DNA of 6,024 nt from Alphaproteobacteria bacterium (GCA_900772625.1 CAAHEQ010000090.1:1-6024); one strand, 5' to 3'. Counted from the stretch's first letter, positions 1-5,874 are shown. Notes: generated from the letters alone by a model not told the origin. Translations and numbers: made by a program.

Positions 1-418
1 CAAGGAAAATGATTTGTTCCTTAATACCAAAAGCGAAATTACCGTGTCCGTCAAAGTTCTTTGGAGAAACACCGCGGAAGTCGCGGATACGAGGCATAGC
101 CATCGTAATCAAACGATCCAAAAACTCGTACATTCTATCTTTACGCAAAGTCACTTTGCAGCCGATAGGCATACCTTCACGCAATTTGAATGTCGCAATG
201 GATTTCTTTGCAGTTGTCAGAACAGGCTTTTGTCCAGCAATAGCTGTCATATCTTTAACAGCGCCTTCCAAAGCTTTTCTGTCTTCTGTCGCTTCACCAA
301 CACCCATATTCAAGACGATTTTTTCCAATTTAGGAATTTCCATCTCACTTTTATATCCGAATTCCTTTTTCAAGGCTTCACGGATTTGCTTTTCATATAA
401 ATCTTTTAAACGTGGCAT
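1..418 (-). CDS. rplE: 50S ribosomal protein L5, 5' part (partial)
   Basis: L5 binds 5S rRNA and forms part of the central protuberance, contacting P-site tRNA and the small subunit. The first 139 of about 180 residues are visible and the reading frame stays open to the window edge. The product starts MPRLKDLYEKQIREALKKEF. It contains IPKLEKIVLNMGVGEATEDR at about 28-47, then AGQKPVLTTAKKSIATFKLR at 61-80 and EGMPIGCKVTLR. PRIRDFRGVSPKNFDGHGNF is at 109-128, ahead of AFGIKEQIIF. These are all standard L5 blocks. The start at 418 has GAGGAG six bases upstream, directly after the rplX stop. The next gene in the usual order would be rpsN, outside the window. Confidence 0.98.
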   Translation of the reverse strand, partial: MPRLKDLYEKQIREALKKEFGYKSEMEIPKLEKIVLNMGVGEATEDRKALEGAVKDMTAIAGQKPVLTTAKKSIATFKLREGMPIGCKVTLRKDRMYEFLDRLITMAMPRIRDFRGVSPKNFDGHGNFAFGIKEQIIFL

Positions 419-424
419 TTGAAA

Positions 425-430
425 CTCCTC
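425..430 (-). promoter_or_regulatory. Ribosome binding site of rplE
   Basis: GAGGAG directly follows the rplX TAA stop and is six bases before the rplE ATG, a near-ideal spacing that fixes the L5 start at 418. Confidence 0.88.
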
Positions 431-745
431 TTACGCATCAATCGTTTCACCAGAACGTTTAGCAACACGTACTTTGCGTCCTTCGATAACTTTCTTGGCA
501 ACTTTCGTTACTTTGCCAGTCTTTGGATCAACGATCGCAACATTGGAAACATGGATAGGCATTTCTTTATTGACAATGCCACCCGCATTTTCTTGACTTG
601 GCTTTTGGTGACGTTTCGAAACGTTTACGCCCGAGACAATAACTTTGCTCTCTTTTGGCATAGCTTTCGTCACTTCACCAGTTTTGCCTTTGTCTTTACC
701 TGTGATAACGATAACTTTATCACCCTTTTTAATTTTCATAGACAT
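431..745 (-). CDS. rplX: 50S ribosomal protein L24
   Basis: L24 is an assembly-initiator protein that binds near the 5' end of 23S rRNA and lies by the exit tunnel. The 104-residue product is the usual length. It opens MSMKIKKGDKVIVITGKDKG, with a KOW motif over residues 3-30. VSGVNVSKRHQKPSQENAGG follows at about 38-57, then IVNKEMPIHVSNVAIVDPKT. The end, VRVAKRSGETID, is alphaproteobacterial in style. The first ATG (745) is preferred over the one at codon 3 (739) because the GGAGGT lies six bases from it and it makes the TAATG overlap with rplN. From the second ATG the spacing would be twelve. rplE begins 12 bases after its stop. Confidence 0.98.
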   Translation of the reverse strand: MSMKIKKGDKVIVITGKDKGKTGEVTKAMPKESKVIVSGVNVSKRHQKPSQENAGGIVNKEMPIHVSNVAIVDPKTGKVTKVAKKVIEGRKVRVAKRSGETIDA

Positions 746-1113
746 TATAAGACCTCCGGAGCCAAAGAAATAATTTTCATATAGTTCTTCGCTCTTAATT
801 CACGAGTCACCGGTCCAAAAATACGTGTTCCGATAGGCTCGCCATCTTTGTTAATCAAAACGGCAGCATTGCTATCAAAGCGAATAGCGGAACCATCAGC
901 GCGACGAATTTCTTTTTTCGTACGGACGATAACAGCACGAGCTACATCACCTTTTTTAACACGACCACGTGGTATTGCCTCTTTAATAGAAACGACGATA
1001 ACGTCGCCCACAGAAGCAACCTTACGCTTCGAGCCACCGAGGACCTTAATGCAGCTGACGCGGCGTGCGCCAGAGTTGTCAGCTACATCTAAGTTAGTAC
1101 TAATTTGAATCAT
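745..1113 (-). CDS. rplN: 50S ribosomal protein L14
   Basis: L14 lies at the subunit interface and is the binding site of the silencing factor RsfS in many bacteria. The 122-residue product is the standard length, and its sequence is strongly conserved. It has NLDVADNSGARRVSCIKVLG at 7-26, then IKEAIPRGRVKKGDVARAV, and RADGSAIRFDSNAAVLINKD at about 71-90. The C-terminus is GTRIFGPVTRELRAKNYMKI followed by ISLAPEVL. The start at 1113 has AGAGGA seven bases upstream. Its final Pro-Glu-Val codons contain the GGAGGT used by rplX, and its TAA stop shares its last base with the rplX start codon. In E. coli this gene begins the spc operon under its own promoter. No comparable space exists here. Confidence 0.98.
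   Translation of the reverse strand: MIQISTNLDVADNSGARRVSCIKVLGGSKRKVASVGDVIVVSIKEAIPRGRVKKGDVARAVIVRTKKEIRRADGSAIRFDSNAAVLINKDGEPIGTRIFGPVTRELRAKNYMKIISLAPEVL
752..757 (-). promoter_or_regulatory. Ribosome binding site of rplX inside rplN
   Basis: GGAGGT, the strongest match in the window, lies six bases before the first rplX ATG. It falls within the Pro-Glu-Val codons ending rplN. It decides the L24 start in favour of position 745 over the in-frame ATG at 739. Confidence 0.88.
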
Positions 1114-1132
1114 TTAGCTTTCCTCTTCGTAC

Positions 1133-1375
1133 TTATTGTTCTGCCGCTTCATTCAATACGACCCAAGTCACGGTCTTTGAAATTGGACGGCACTCTTGAA
1201 TACGTACAACGTCACCGACTTTGCACGTATTGTTCTCATCATGAGCATGATACTTCTTAAAGCTCTTGATGTATTTCTTATAAACAGGGTGCATAACACG
1301 GCGTTCAACTTGAACTGTCACCGTCTTATCCATTTTGTCACTTGTGACAACGCCTTGTAATATACGTTTTGGCAT
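1133..1375 (-). CDS. rpsQ: 30S ribosomal protein S17
   Basis: S17 is a primary 16S rRNA binder with an OB fold, located in the body of the 30S subunit. The product has 80 residues (family about 75-90). It begins MPKRILQGVVTSDKMDKTVT, then VQVERRVMHPVYKKYIKSFK. The diagnostic block KKYHAHDENNTCKVGDVVRI at about 40-59 is followed by ECRPISKTVTWVVL. The YHAHDEN wording is typical of alphaproteobacterial S17. The start at 1375 has AAAGGGG eight bases upstream, overlapping the end of rpmC. In E. coli this is the last gene of the S10 operon. Here rplN follows after only 19 bases. Confidence 0.97.
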   Translation of the reverse strand: MPKRILQGVVTSDKMDKTVTVQVERRVMHPVYKKYIKSFKKYHAHDENNTCKVGDVVRIQECRPISKTVTWVVLNEAAEQ

Positions 1376-1378
1376 GTC

Positions 1379-1582
1379 TTATTCCCCTTTCTTTACTTGA
1401 CGTTCTGTTAAAATCGTCTTGATTTGAGCGATTTGTCTGCGAACTTGACGACGACGCGCTGTGTTTTTCAGCTCGCCTGTGCTTTGAGAAAAGCGCAAGT
1501 TCAAAGCTTCTTTATTCAGCTCTTGAACCATATCGTTCAATTGTTCATCAGATTTTGCTCTTAAATCGTTTACTTTTACCAT
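1379..1582 (-). CDS. rpmC: 50S ribosomal protein L29
   Basis: L29 is a small two-helix protein next to L23 at the exit tunnel rim, where nascent-chain factors dock. The product is 67 residues, normal for the family. It reads MVKVNDLRAKSDEQLNDMVQ, continues ELNKEALNLRFSQSTGELKN, and has the family's conserved second-helix start TARRRQVRRQIAQIKTIL. The heptad-like helical character is evident throughout. It lies between rplP (2-base gap) and rpsQ (3-base gap), as in nearly all bacteria. The start at 1582 has GAGGT six bases upstream inside rplP. Confidence 0.97.
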   Translation of the reverse strand: MVKVNDLRAKSDEQLNDMVQELNKEALNLRFSQSTGELKNTARRRQVRRQIAQIKTILTERQVKKGE

Positions 1583-1584
1583 AA

Positions 1585-2007
1585 TTAGACCTCTTCACTT
1601 GCAAGACGGCTGATGAATTTTGTTTTAATTGGCAATTTTGCAGAAGCCAATGCAAACGCTTCGCGTGCAGTTTCTTCCGAAACACCGTCAATTTCAAACA
1701 TAATTCGACCTGGTTTTACACGGCAAGCCCAGAATTCGACTGAGCCTTTACCTTTACCTTGACGTACTTCAGGTGGCTTTTTGGAAACAGGAACATCTGG
1801 GAAAATGCGAATCCACATTTTGCCTTGACGCTTCATTGCACGAGAAATCGCACGACGAGCTGCTTCGATTTGACGAGCTGTCACACGCTCTGGTTCCAAA
1901 GCTTTTAAACCGTATGTACCATAATCAAGGGTCGCAGCACCTTTTGTCAAGCCGTGAATACGACCTTTAAATTGCTTACGAAATTTTGTTCTTTTAGGAC
2001 TTAACAT
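1585..2007 (-). CDS. rplP: 50S ribosomal protein L16
   Basis: L16 organises the A-site region of the large subunit and contacts the elbow of A-site tRNA. The 140-residue product is close to the family length of 136-138. It begins MLSPKRTKFRKQFKGRIHGL. It contains YGLKALEPERVTARQIEAAR at about 32-51, then MKRQGKMWIRIFPDVPVSKKP and a glycine-rich loop QGKGKGSVEFW. The C-terminal block is VKPGRIMFEIDGVSEETARE. Arg82 aligns with E. coli Arg81, the residue hydroxylated by YcfD. The following residue is Gln instead of the usual Met. The start at 2007 has AAAGGG nine bases upstream. The last codons (Glu-Glu-Val) contain the rpmC ribosome binding site, and rpmC starts two bases after its stop. Confidence 0.98.
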   Translation of the reverse strand: MLSPKRTKFRKQFKGRIHGLTKGAATLDYGTYGLKALEPERVTARQIEAARRAISRAMKRQGKMWIRIFPDVPVSKKPPEVRQGKGKGSVEFWACRVKPGRIMFEIDGVSEETAREAFALASAKLPIKTKFISRLASEEV

Positions 2008-2024
2008 TTTTCTAAACCCTTTCT

Positions 2025-2696
2025 TTAATGTTGGTCAGCCAAGCGTTTGTCTTGAGCCATCGGATCATTTGCCATGATTTCACCTTTGAAAATCCAGACT
2101 TTGATACCGCAGCAACCATACGCTGTATGAGCTGTCGCTGTGCCATAATCGACATCAGCACGCAATGTGTGCAAAGGAACACGTCCCTCACGATACCATT
2201 CAACGCGCGCGATTTCAGCACCGCCTAAACGACCACCACAAGTAATACGAATACCTTGAGCACCTAAACGCAAAGCAGATTGAACTGCTCTTTTCATTGC
2301 ACGGCGGAAAGAAACACGCTTTTCCAATTGTTGTGCAATGCCGTCTGCAACCAAAGTTGCATCTAATTCAGGTTTACGAATTTCAACGATATTCAAGCTA
2401 ACTTCCGAGCCTGTAATCTTTTGCAATTCTTTCTTCAAAGTTTCAATATCTTGACCCTTTTTACCAATGACAACCCCTGGACGAGCCGAATAAATTGTCA
2501 CTCTGGCTTTTTGAGCTGGACGCTCAATCACAATGTGACTGATACCAGCCGCCGCCAATTTGTCCATAATATATTCACGGACTTTTAAGTCTTCATGCAA
2601 CAACTTGGCATAATCTTTCTTGCTGGCATACCAACGAGAATCCCAAGTTTTATTGATGCCTAAACGCAGACCATTTGGATTAACTTTCTGCCCCAT
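2025..2696 (-). CDS. rpsC: 30S ribosomal protein S3
   Basis: S3 binds 16S rRNA in the 30S head and forms part of the mRNA entry channel. The 223-residue product starts MGQKVNPNGLRLGI, the universal S3 start. The KH domain has its GKKG loop at 78-81, within VVIGKKGQDIETL. The basic patch SFRRAMKRAV at 129-138 keeps Arg131, Arg132 and Lys135, which in E. coli S3 are linked to ribosomal mRNA helicase activity. The C-terminal domain has GIRITCGGRLGGAEIARVEW and RADVDYGTATAHTAYG, ending with GIKVWIFKGEIM. It lacks the longer C-terminal tail of E. coli S3 (233 residues). The start at 2696 has GAGGAG eight bases upstream and overlaps the rplV stop by one base. A 17-base gap separates it from rplP. 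Confidence 0.98.
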   Translation of the reverse strand: MGQKVNPNGLRLGINKTWDSRWYASKKDYAKLLHEDLKVREYIMDKLAAAGISHIVIERPAQKARVTIYSARPGVVIGKKGQDIETLKKELQKITGSEVSLNIVEIRKPELDATLVADGIAQQLEKRVSFRRAMKRAVQSALRLGAQGIRITCGGRLGGAEIARVEWYREGRVPLHTLRADVDYGTATAHTAYGCCGIKVWIFKGEIMANDPMAQDKRLADQH

Positions 2697-3061
2697 TAGA
2701 CTTTCTCCTCTTTTTCACGCACGATAATCGTCAAATTCGAAAATGCTTTGATAATACGGCCAGCACGACCTTTTGCCATCGGGTGATAGCGTTTCATTAC
2801 CATCGCTTTTCCAACATAGCTTTCAGCTACATATAAACGATCTACATCCAAGTTATGATTGTTTTCTGCATTCGCAATAGCGCTCAACAGAACTTTTTTC
2901 ACATCTTGAGCTACACGGCGTTTGGAAAAAGTCAATTCAGACAATGCCTTTCCAACAGCCATACCTCTAATAGAAGCAGCAACCAAGTTAAGCTTGCGAG
3001 GGCTTGTGCGAATCGCACGCGCTCTTGCAGTCACTGCCTTTTTTTCTTTTACTTCAACCAT
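2696..3061 (-). CDS. rplV: 50S ribosomal protein L22
   Basis: L22 contacts all domains of 23S rRNA, and its beta hairpin lines the exit tunnel opposite L4. The product is 121 residues, near the upper end of the bacterial range (E. coli 110). It has the N-terminal block RAIRTSPRKLNLVAASIRG at about 15-33, then LLSAIANAENNHNLDVDRLY at 58-77. The tunnel hairpin region VMKRYHPMAKGRAGRIIKAF is at 88-107. The Met-Lys-Arg triplet whose deletion gives macrolide resistance in E. coli is present at 89-91. The C-terminus FSNLTIIVREKEEKV resembles alphaproteobacterial L22. The start at 3061 has AAAGGT nine bases upstream, inside the end of rpsS. Its last codons encode the rpsC ribosome binding site, and its stop overlaps the rpsC start by one base. 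Confidence 0.98.
   Translation of the reverse strand: MVEVKEKKAVTARARAIRTSPRKLNLVAASIRGMAVGKALSELTFSKRRVAQDVKKVLLSAIANAENNHNLDVDRLYVAESYVGKAMVMKRYHPMAKGRAGRIIKAFSNLTIIVREKEEKV
2705..2710 (-). promoter_or_regulatory. Ribosome binding site of rpsC inside rplV
   Basis: GAGGAG is eight bases before the rpsC ATG. It is formed by two Glu codons in the charged C-terminus of L22 (EKEEKV), so the coding sequence of L22 doubles as the initiation signal for S3. Confidence 0.85.
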
Positions 3062-3063
3062 CG

Positions 3064-3345
3064 TTATCCAACCTTTGCTTGTTTATCAGCTGCCGTGTGA
3101 CCGTTGAATGTGCGTGTTGGCGCAAATTCACCCAACTTATGTCCCACCATGTTTTCTGTGACTAACACTGGAATGAACTTTTTACCATTGTGCACGCCAA
3201 ATGTCAAGCCCACGAATTCTGGCAATATTGTTGAACGACGAGACCAAGTCTTAATCACTTCGTGACGACCCGCAGCACGAGCTGCTTCTGCTTTCTTCAG
3301 CATATAGGCGTCTACAAAAGGACCTTTCCAAATTGAACGAGTCAT
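3064..3345 (-). CDS. rpsS: 30S ribosomal protein S19
   Basis: S19 is in the head of the 30S subunit, forms a complex with S13 and contacts the A-site finger and tRNA region. The product is 93 residues, the normal length. It opens MTRSIWKGPFVDAYMLKKAE. It contains IKTWSRRSTILPEFVGLTF at about 31-49, HNGKKFIPVLVTENMVGHKL and GEFAPTRTFNGHTAADKQAK; the last contains the S19 family signature around GHKLGEFAPTR. The start at 3345 is ten bases after the rplB stop and is preceded by a good AGGAG seven bases away. The next gene, rplV, starts two bases after its TAA. Nothing about it is unusual. Confidence 0.98.
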   Translation of the reverse strand: MTRSIWKGPFVDAYMLKKAEAARAAGRHEVIKTWSRRSTILPEFVGLTFGVHNGKKFIPVLVTENMVGHKLGEFAPTRTFNGHTAADKQAKVG

Positions 3346-3352
3346 TTAGTCT

Positions 3353-3357
3353 CTCCT
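3353..3357 (-). promoter_or_regulatory. Ribosome binding site of rpsS, overlapping the rplB stop
   Basis: AGGAG lies seven bases before the rpsS ATG, and its first two bases are the AG of the rplB TAG stop codon. This is the only TAG stop among the 13 visible stops; the rest are TAA. The choice of TAG may reflect this shared use as part of the Shine-Dalgarno sequence. Confidence 0.85.
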
Positions 3358-4183
3358 ATTGTTTTTTGTTTACGTGACGAGAACGCATAATTAAATGGTT
3401 CGTCTTCTTGTTTGTACGAGTCTTCTTACCACGTGTGCACTTACCCCATGGTGTAGCAGGTGCTTGACCACCGTTTGTACGACCACCGTGTGGGTGATCC
3501 ACTGGGTTCATTGCAATACCACGTGTTTGCGGACGAATACCCAACCAACGAGCGCGACCAGCTTTTGCCAATGTCGTGTTTTGTTGATCCGCATTCGATA
3601 CTGCGCCGATAGAAGCAAGACATTCACCACGCACCAAGCGCAACTCGCCAGAGTTTAAACGCAACTGAGCATAGCCTCCGTCTTTACCAATCAACTGAGC
3701 ATAGCAACCAGCCGAACGAGCCATTTGCCCACCGCGACCAGCACGTAATTCAACGTTATGCACAATCGTACCAACAGGCATATTCTTCAGTGGCATCGCA
3801 TTTCCTGGTTTGATATCCACTTTTTCGCCCGACAAAACAACATCGCCCGCTTTCAAACGTTGTGGCGCCAAAATGTACGCTTGTTCGCCATCTTCGTATG
3901 TAATCAAAGCAATAAATGCTGTTCTGTTTGGATCATATTCTAAGCGGTCAACTGTCGCAGGCATATCCATCTTATTGCGCTTAAAGTCAATTACACGGAA
4001 TGCACGTTTATGCCCACCACCACGGTGACGGCTGGTGATATGTCCATGGTTATTACGACCACCAGAGCTCTTCAGCCCTTCGGTCAAAGTTTTTACAGGA
4101 GCACCTTTGTACAATTCGCTGCGGTCAATCGCAATCAAATGTCTAATCGCAGGTGTCACTGGCGTATATGTTTTTAATGCCAT
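3356..4183 (-). CDS. rplB: 50S ribosomal protein L2
   Basis: L2 is among the most conserved ribosomal proteins. It is needed for subunit association and lies close to the peptidyl-transferase centre. The 275-residue product matches the family length. It carries SGGRNNHGHITSRHRGGGHK at about 40-59, RAGRGGQMARSAG at 147-159, YAQLIGKDGGYAQLRLNSGE at 161-180 and GRARWLGIRPQTRGIAMNP at 209-227. The catalytic-region motif VDHPHGG is at 228-234, and its conserved histidine (E. coli His229) is His230 here. The loop after it reads RTNGGQAPATPWG rather than the E. coli-like GEGR form. The protein ends TNHLIMRSRHVNKKQ, alphaproteobacterial in style. The start at 4183 follows the rplW stop by one base, with only a modest AGGA ten bases upstream. 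Its TAG stop is part of the rpsS ribosome binding site. Confidence 0.98.
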   Translation of the reverse strand: MALKTYTPVTPAIRHLIAIDRSELYKGAPVKTLTEGLKSSGGRNNHGHITSRHRGGGHKRAFRVIDFKRNKMDMPATVDRLEYDPNRTAFIALITYEDGEQAYILAPQRLKAGDVVLSGEKVDIKPGNAMPLKNMPVGTIVHNVELRAGRGGQMARSAGCYAQLIGKDGGYAQLRLNSGELRLVRGECLASIGAVSNADQQNTTLAKAGRARWLGIRPQTRGIAMNPVDHPHGGRTNGGQAPATPWGKCTRGKKTRTNKKTNHLIMRSRHVNKKQ

Positions 4184-4184
4184 T

Positions 4185-4511
4185 TTACTTAATTCCTGTC
4201 ACATCAATTTTTTCACCATCAGCCAACACAACGATTGCTTTTTTCATATCGCTGCGCACACCTTGCTTGCCACGGAACATTTTGCGTTTTCCGTTAACAA
4301 TCAAAGTATTGACTGACTTTACCTTAACTCCGAACACGCCTTCAACAGCCTTTTTAATTTCTGGCTTTGTCGCGTCAACTGGGACAGCGAATGTCACTTG
4401 TCCTTGTTCGGAAACCTTCATAGCCTTTTCTGTAATCACAGGGCGACGCAATACAGCGTACAAACGGTCTGTCATTTCAGTTTTGGCTTCGTTTACTGTC
4501 GTCTTCTTCAT
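4185..4511 (-). CDS. rplW: 50S ribosomal protein L23
   Basis: L23 sits at the mouth of the exit tunnel and is the main docking site for trigger factor and the signal recognition particle. The product has 108 residues, slightly longer than the usual 95-100. The family core begins near residue 14 with DRLYAVLRRPVITEKAM. Glu28 in ITEK corresponds to the E. coli Glu18 that contacts trigger factor. Later blocks are ATKPEIKKAVEGVFGVKVKS, VNTLIVNGK and RSDMKKAIVVL. The chosen start at 4511 gives about 12 extra N-terminal residues. It is supported by the TAATG overlap with rplD and by a strong GGAGG, though that lies 13 bases away. The in-frame ATG at codon 13 (4473-4475) would give a standard-length protein but has no clear ribosome binding site. 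The gene is certain; the exact start is a little less so. Confidence 0.96.
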   Translation of the reverse strand: MKKTTVNEAKTEMTDRLYAVLRRPVITEKAMKVSEQGQVTFAVPVDATKPEIKKAVEGVFGVKVKSVNTLIVNGKRKMFRGKQGVRSDMKKAIVVLADGEKIDVTGIK

Positions 4512-5131
4512 TATTTTAACAGAGCCTCCAAGTAAGAAACGGTCTCTTTCGTTAATACCAAAGTATCACGACGGAGAATGTCATAGACATTGGCACCTGC
4601 ATCTGCAAGAACATCAATGCCGACAATATTTCCAGATGCCAAAGCAAAGTTTTCATCTACTTTTGCACCACCTAAAATCAAAGCAGAATTCCAACCCAAA
4701 GTTTCGAAAGCTTTTTTCAATTCTTTTGTCTTTGGAGCGGACAATTTTGCTTCGTCCAAAATGAACAACTTGCCGTCTTTCATCTTGGCAGACAAAGCAC
4801 ATCTCAAACCCAATTTACGGATTTTTTTGTTCAAGTCGTATGCATGAGAGCGAACAACTGGACCAAAAGCAACCGCACCATGTCTGAATTCTGGCGCACG
4901 CAAAGTACCTTGACGCGCTTGACCACGACCTTTCTGACGGAAAGGCTTCTTAGTCGTTCCAGAAATTGTGCTTAAGTTTTTCACGCTGTGAGTACCAGCA
5001 CGGCGCTTTGCCAATTGCCAATCAACAACACGAGCGAGAATATCAGGGCGAACTTCGACACCAAAAACGGCATCCATCAAGTCAACAGAACCCACTTTTT
5101 TATTTTCTAAATTGATAACGTCACACTTCAT
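4511..5131 (-). CDS. rplD: 50S ribosomal protein L4
   Basis: L4 binds domain I of 23S rRNA, and its extended loop lines the constriction of the peptide exit tunnel. The product is 206 residues, about the family length of 200-210. It starts MKCDVINLENKKVGSVDL, a start typical of alphaproteobacterial L4. WQLAKRRAGTH is at about 38-48. The tunnel loop KKPFRQKGRGQARQG is at 61-75, followed by RAPEFRHGAVAFGP and LNKKIRKLGLRCALSAK. In E. coli, L4 also represses its own operon by binding the mRNA leader. Any such leader here would be upstream of rpsJ and is not visible. The start at 5131 has AAGGA nine bases upstream. The stop shares one base with the rplW start (TAATG). The common QKGTGRAR form of the loop is QKGRGQAR here, a mild variation. 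Confidence 0.98.
   Translation of the reverse strand: MKCDVINLENKKVGSVDLMDAVFGVEVRPDILARVVDWQLAKRRAGTHSVKNLSTISGTTKKPFRQKGRGQARQGTLRAPEFRHGAVAFGPVVRSHAYDLNKKIRKLGLRCALSAKMKDGKLFILDEAKLSAPKTKELKKAFETLGWNSALILGGAKVDENFALASGNIVGIDVLADAGANVYDILRRDTLVLTKETVSYLEALLK
4525..4529 (-). promoter_or_regulatory. Ribosome binding site of rplW, long spacing
   Basis: GGAGG occurs inside the last codons of rplD (within Leu-Glu-Ala), 13 bases before the rplW ATG. The match is strong but the spacing is longer than the 6-10 bases seen at the other starts in this cluster. Translation of rplW may therefore depend on coupling through the TAATG overlap. It is the main evidence for the longer L23 N-terminus. Confidence 0.65.
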
Positions 5132-5136
5132 GGCCG

Positions 5137-5862
5137 TTATTCCTTCACTTCTTGAGCTGTTTCAACTGGAGCAGCTTCGGCTTGAGCCTTTACTTTCAAA
5201 CCAGCTGGGATAGGTGCGCCCTCAGGCATAGCACGCTTAACAGCATCTTTAACAATTACAACATTACCGTCAAATCCTGGAACAGCACCCTTGACCATAA
5301 TCAAACCTTTTTCTTCGTCTAAATCAACGACTTGCAAGTTTTGAACTGTCACTTGAACCGCACCCATATGGCCAGGCATCTTTTTATTTTTGAAAACTTT
5401 ACCTGGATCTTGACGTTGACCAGTAGAACCACCCGAACGGTGCGTCAAAGAAACACCGTGAGTTGCACAGTCACCAGCAAAGTTCCAACGTTTCATAACG
5501 CCTGCGAAACCTTTACCGATAGAAGTACCTGTCACATCAACGAATTGACCTTTTACAAAGTGATTGACGCTCAGTTCTGCACCGACTGGCAATACGCAGT
5601 CTTCAGAAACTCTGAATTCAACAACTTTTTTCTTTGGCGCAATGTTTGCCTTAGCAAATTGCACACGTTGAGCTTTTGCTACTCTTTTTTCCTTGGCTTT
5701 ACCAGCACCCAATTGCACAGCTACATAGCCGTCTTTTTCTTGGCTGCGAACGCCGACAACTTCACAGTCATCAACTTTCAAAACAGTCACAGGAACGTGG
5801 TTGCCTTCTGGAGTAAACAAGCGAGTCATACCGACTTTTTGAGCAATAATACCTGTACGCAT
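5137..5862 (-). CDS. rplC: 50S ribosomal protein L3
   Basis: L3 is an early-assembling 23S rRNA-binding protein whose central loop reaches the peptidyl-transferase centre. The 241-residue product opens MRTGIIAQKVGMTRLF, matching the family N-terminus. It contains VDVTGTSIGKGFAGVMKRWNF at about 108-128 (split here: VDVTGTSIGKGFAG, then VMKRWNF), THGVSLTHRSGGSTGQRQDPG at 134-154 (THGVSLTHR then SGGSTGQRQDPG), and KVFKNKKMPGHMG. Gln149 lies in the GSTGQ motif, the position methylated by PrmB in E. coli (Gln150 there). The body is about the usual 210 residues. It is followed by a roughly 30-residue Pro/Ala/Glu-rich tail from residue 212, a kind of extension I recall in alphaproteobacterial L3. 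The start at 5862 has AAGGAG six bases upstream. The rplD start follows its stop after 5 bases. Confidence 0.98.
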   Translation of the reverse strand: MRTGIIAQKVGMTRLFTPEGNHVPVTVLKVDDCEVVGVRSQEKDGYVAVQLGAGKAKEKRVAKAQRVQFAKANIAPKKKVVEFRVSEDCVLPVGAELSVNHFVKGQFVDVTGTSIGKGFAGVMKRWNFAGDCATHGVSLTHRSGGSTGQRQDPGKVFKNKKMPGHMGAVQVTVQNLQVVDLDEEKGLIMVKGAVPGFDGNVVIVKDAVKRAMPEGAPIPAGLKVKAQAEAAPVETAQEVKE

Positions 5863-5868
5863 AACTTA

Positions 5869-5874
5869 CTCCTT
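5869..5874 (-). promoter_or_regulatory. Ribosome binding site of rplC, overlapping the rpsJ stop
   Basis: AAGGAG lies six bases before the rplC ATG. Its first two bases are the last two of the rpsJ TAA stop (context TTATAAGGAG), so ribosomes terminating on rpsJ are placed on the rplC initiation site. Confidence 0.85.

Noticed and set aside
9..422. Two overlapping plus-strand open frames opposite rplE
   Set aside because: Both are shadows of the L5 gene, whose frame on the minus strand is unmistakable.
1114..1200. Possible promoter near the rpsQ end, analogous to the E. coli spc promoter
   Set aside because: I looked for paired -35 and -10 elements in the minus-strand sequence and found only weak, poorly spaced partial matches, so there is nothing to support a call.
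2012..2221. Minus-strand open frame of 69 codons overlapping the 3' end of rpsC in another frame
   Set aside because: The S3 reading frame over the same bases is strongly conserved; the alternative frame is Met/Trp/Cys-rich with no family resemblance.
4153..4764. Long plus-strand open frame (203 codons) opposite rplW, rplB and rplD
   Set aside because: It lies entirely antisense to three certain ribosomal protein genes, spans their junctions, matches no family I know, and has no supporting ribosome binding site. It is a chance open frame on the opposite strand.
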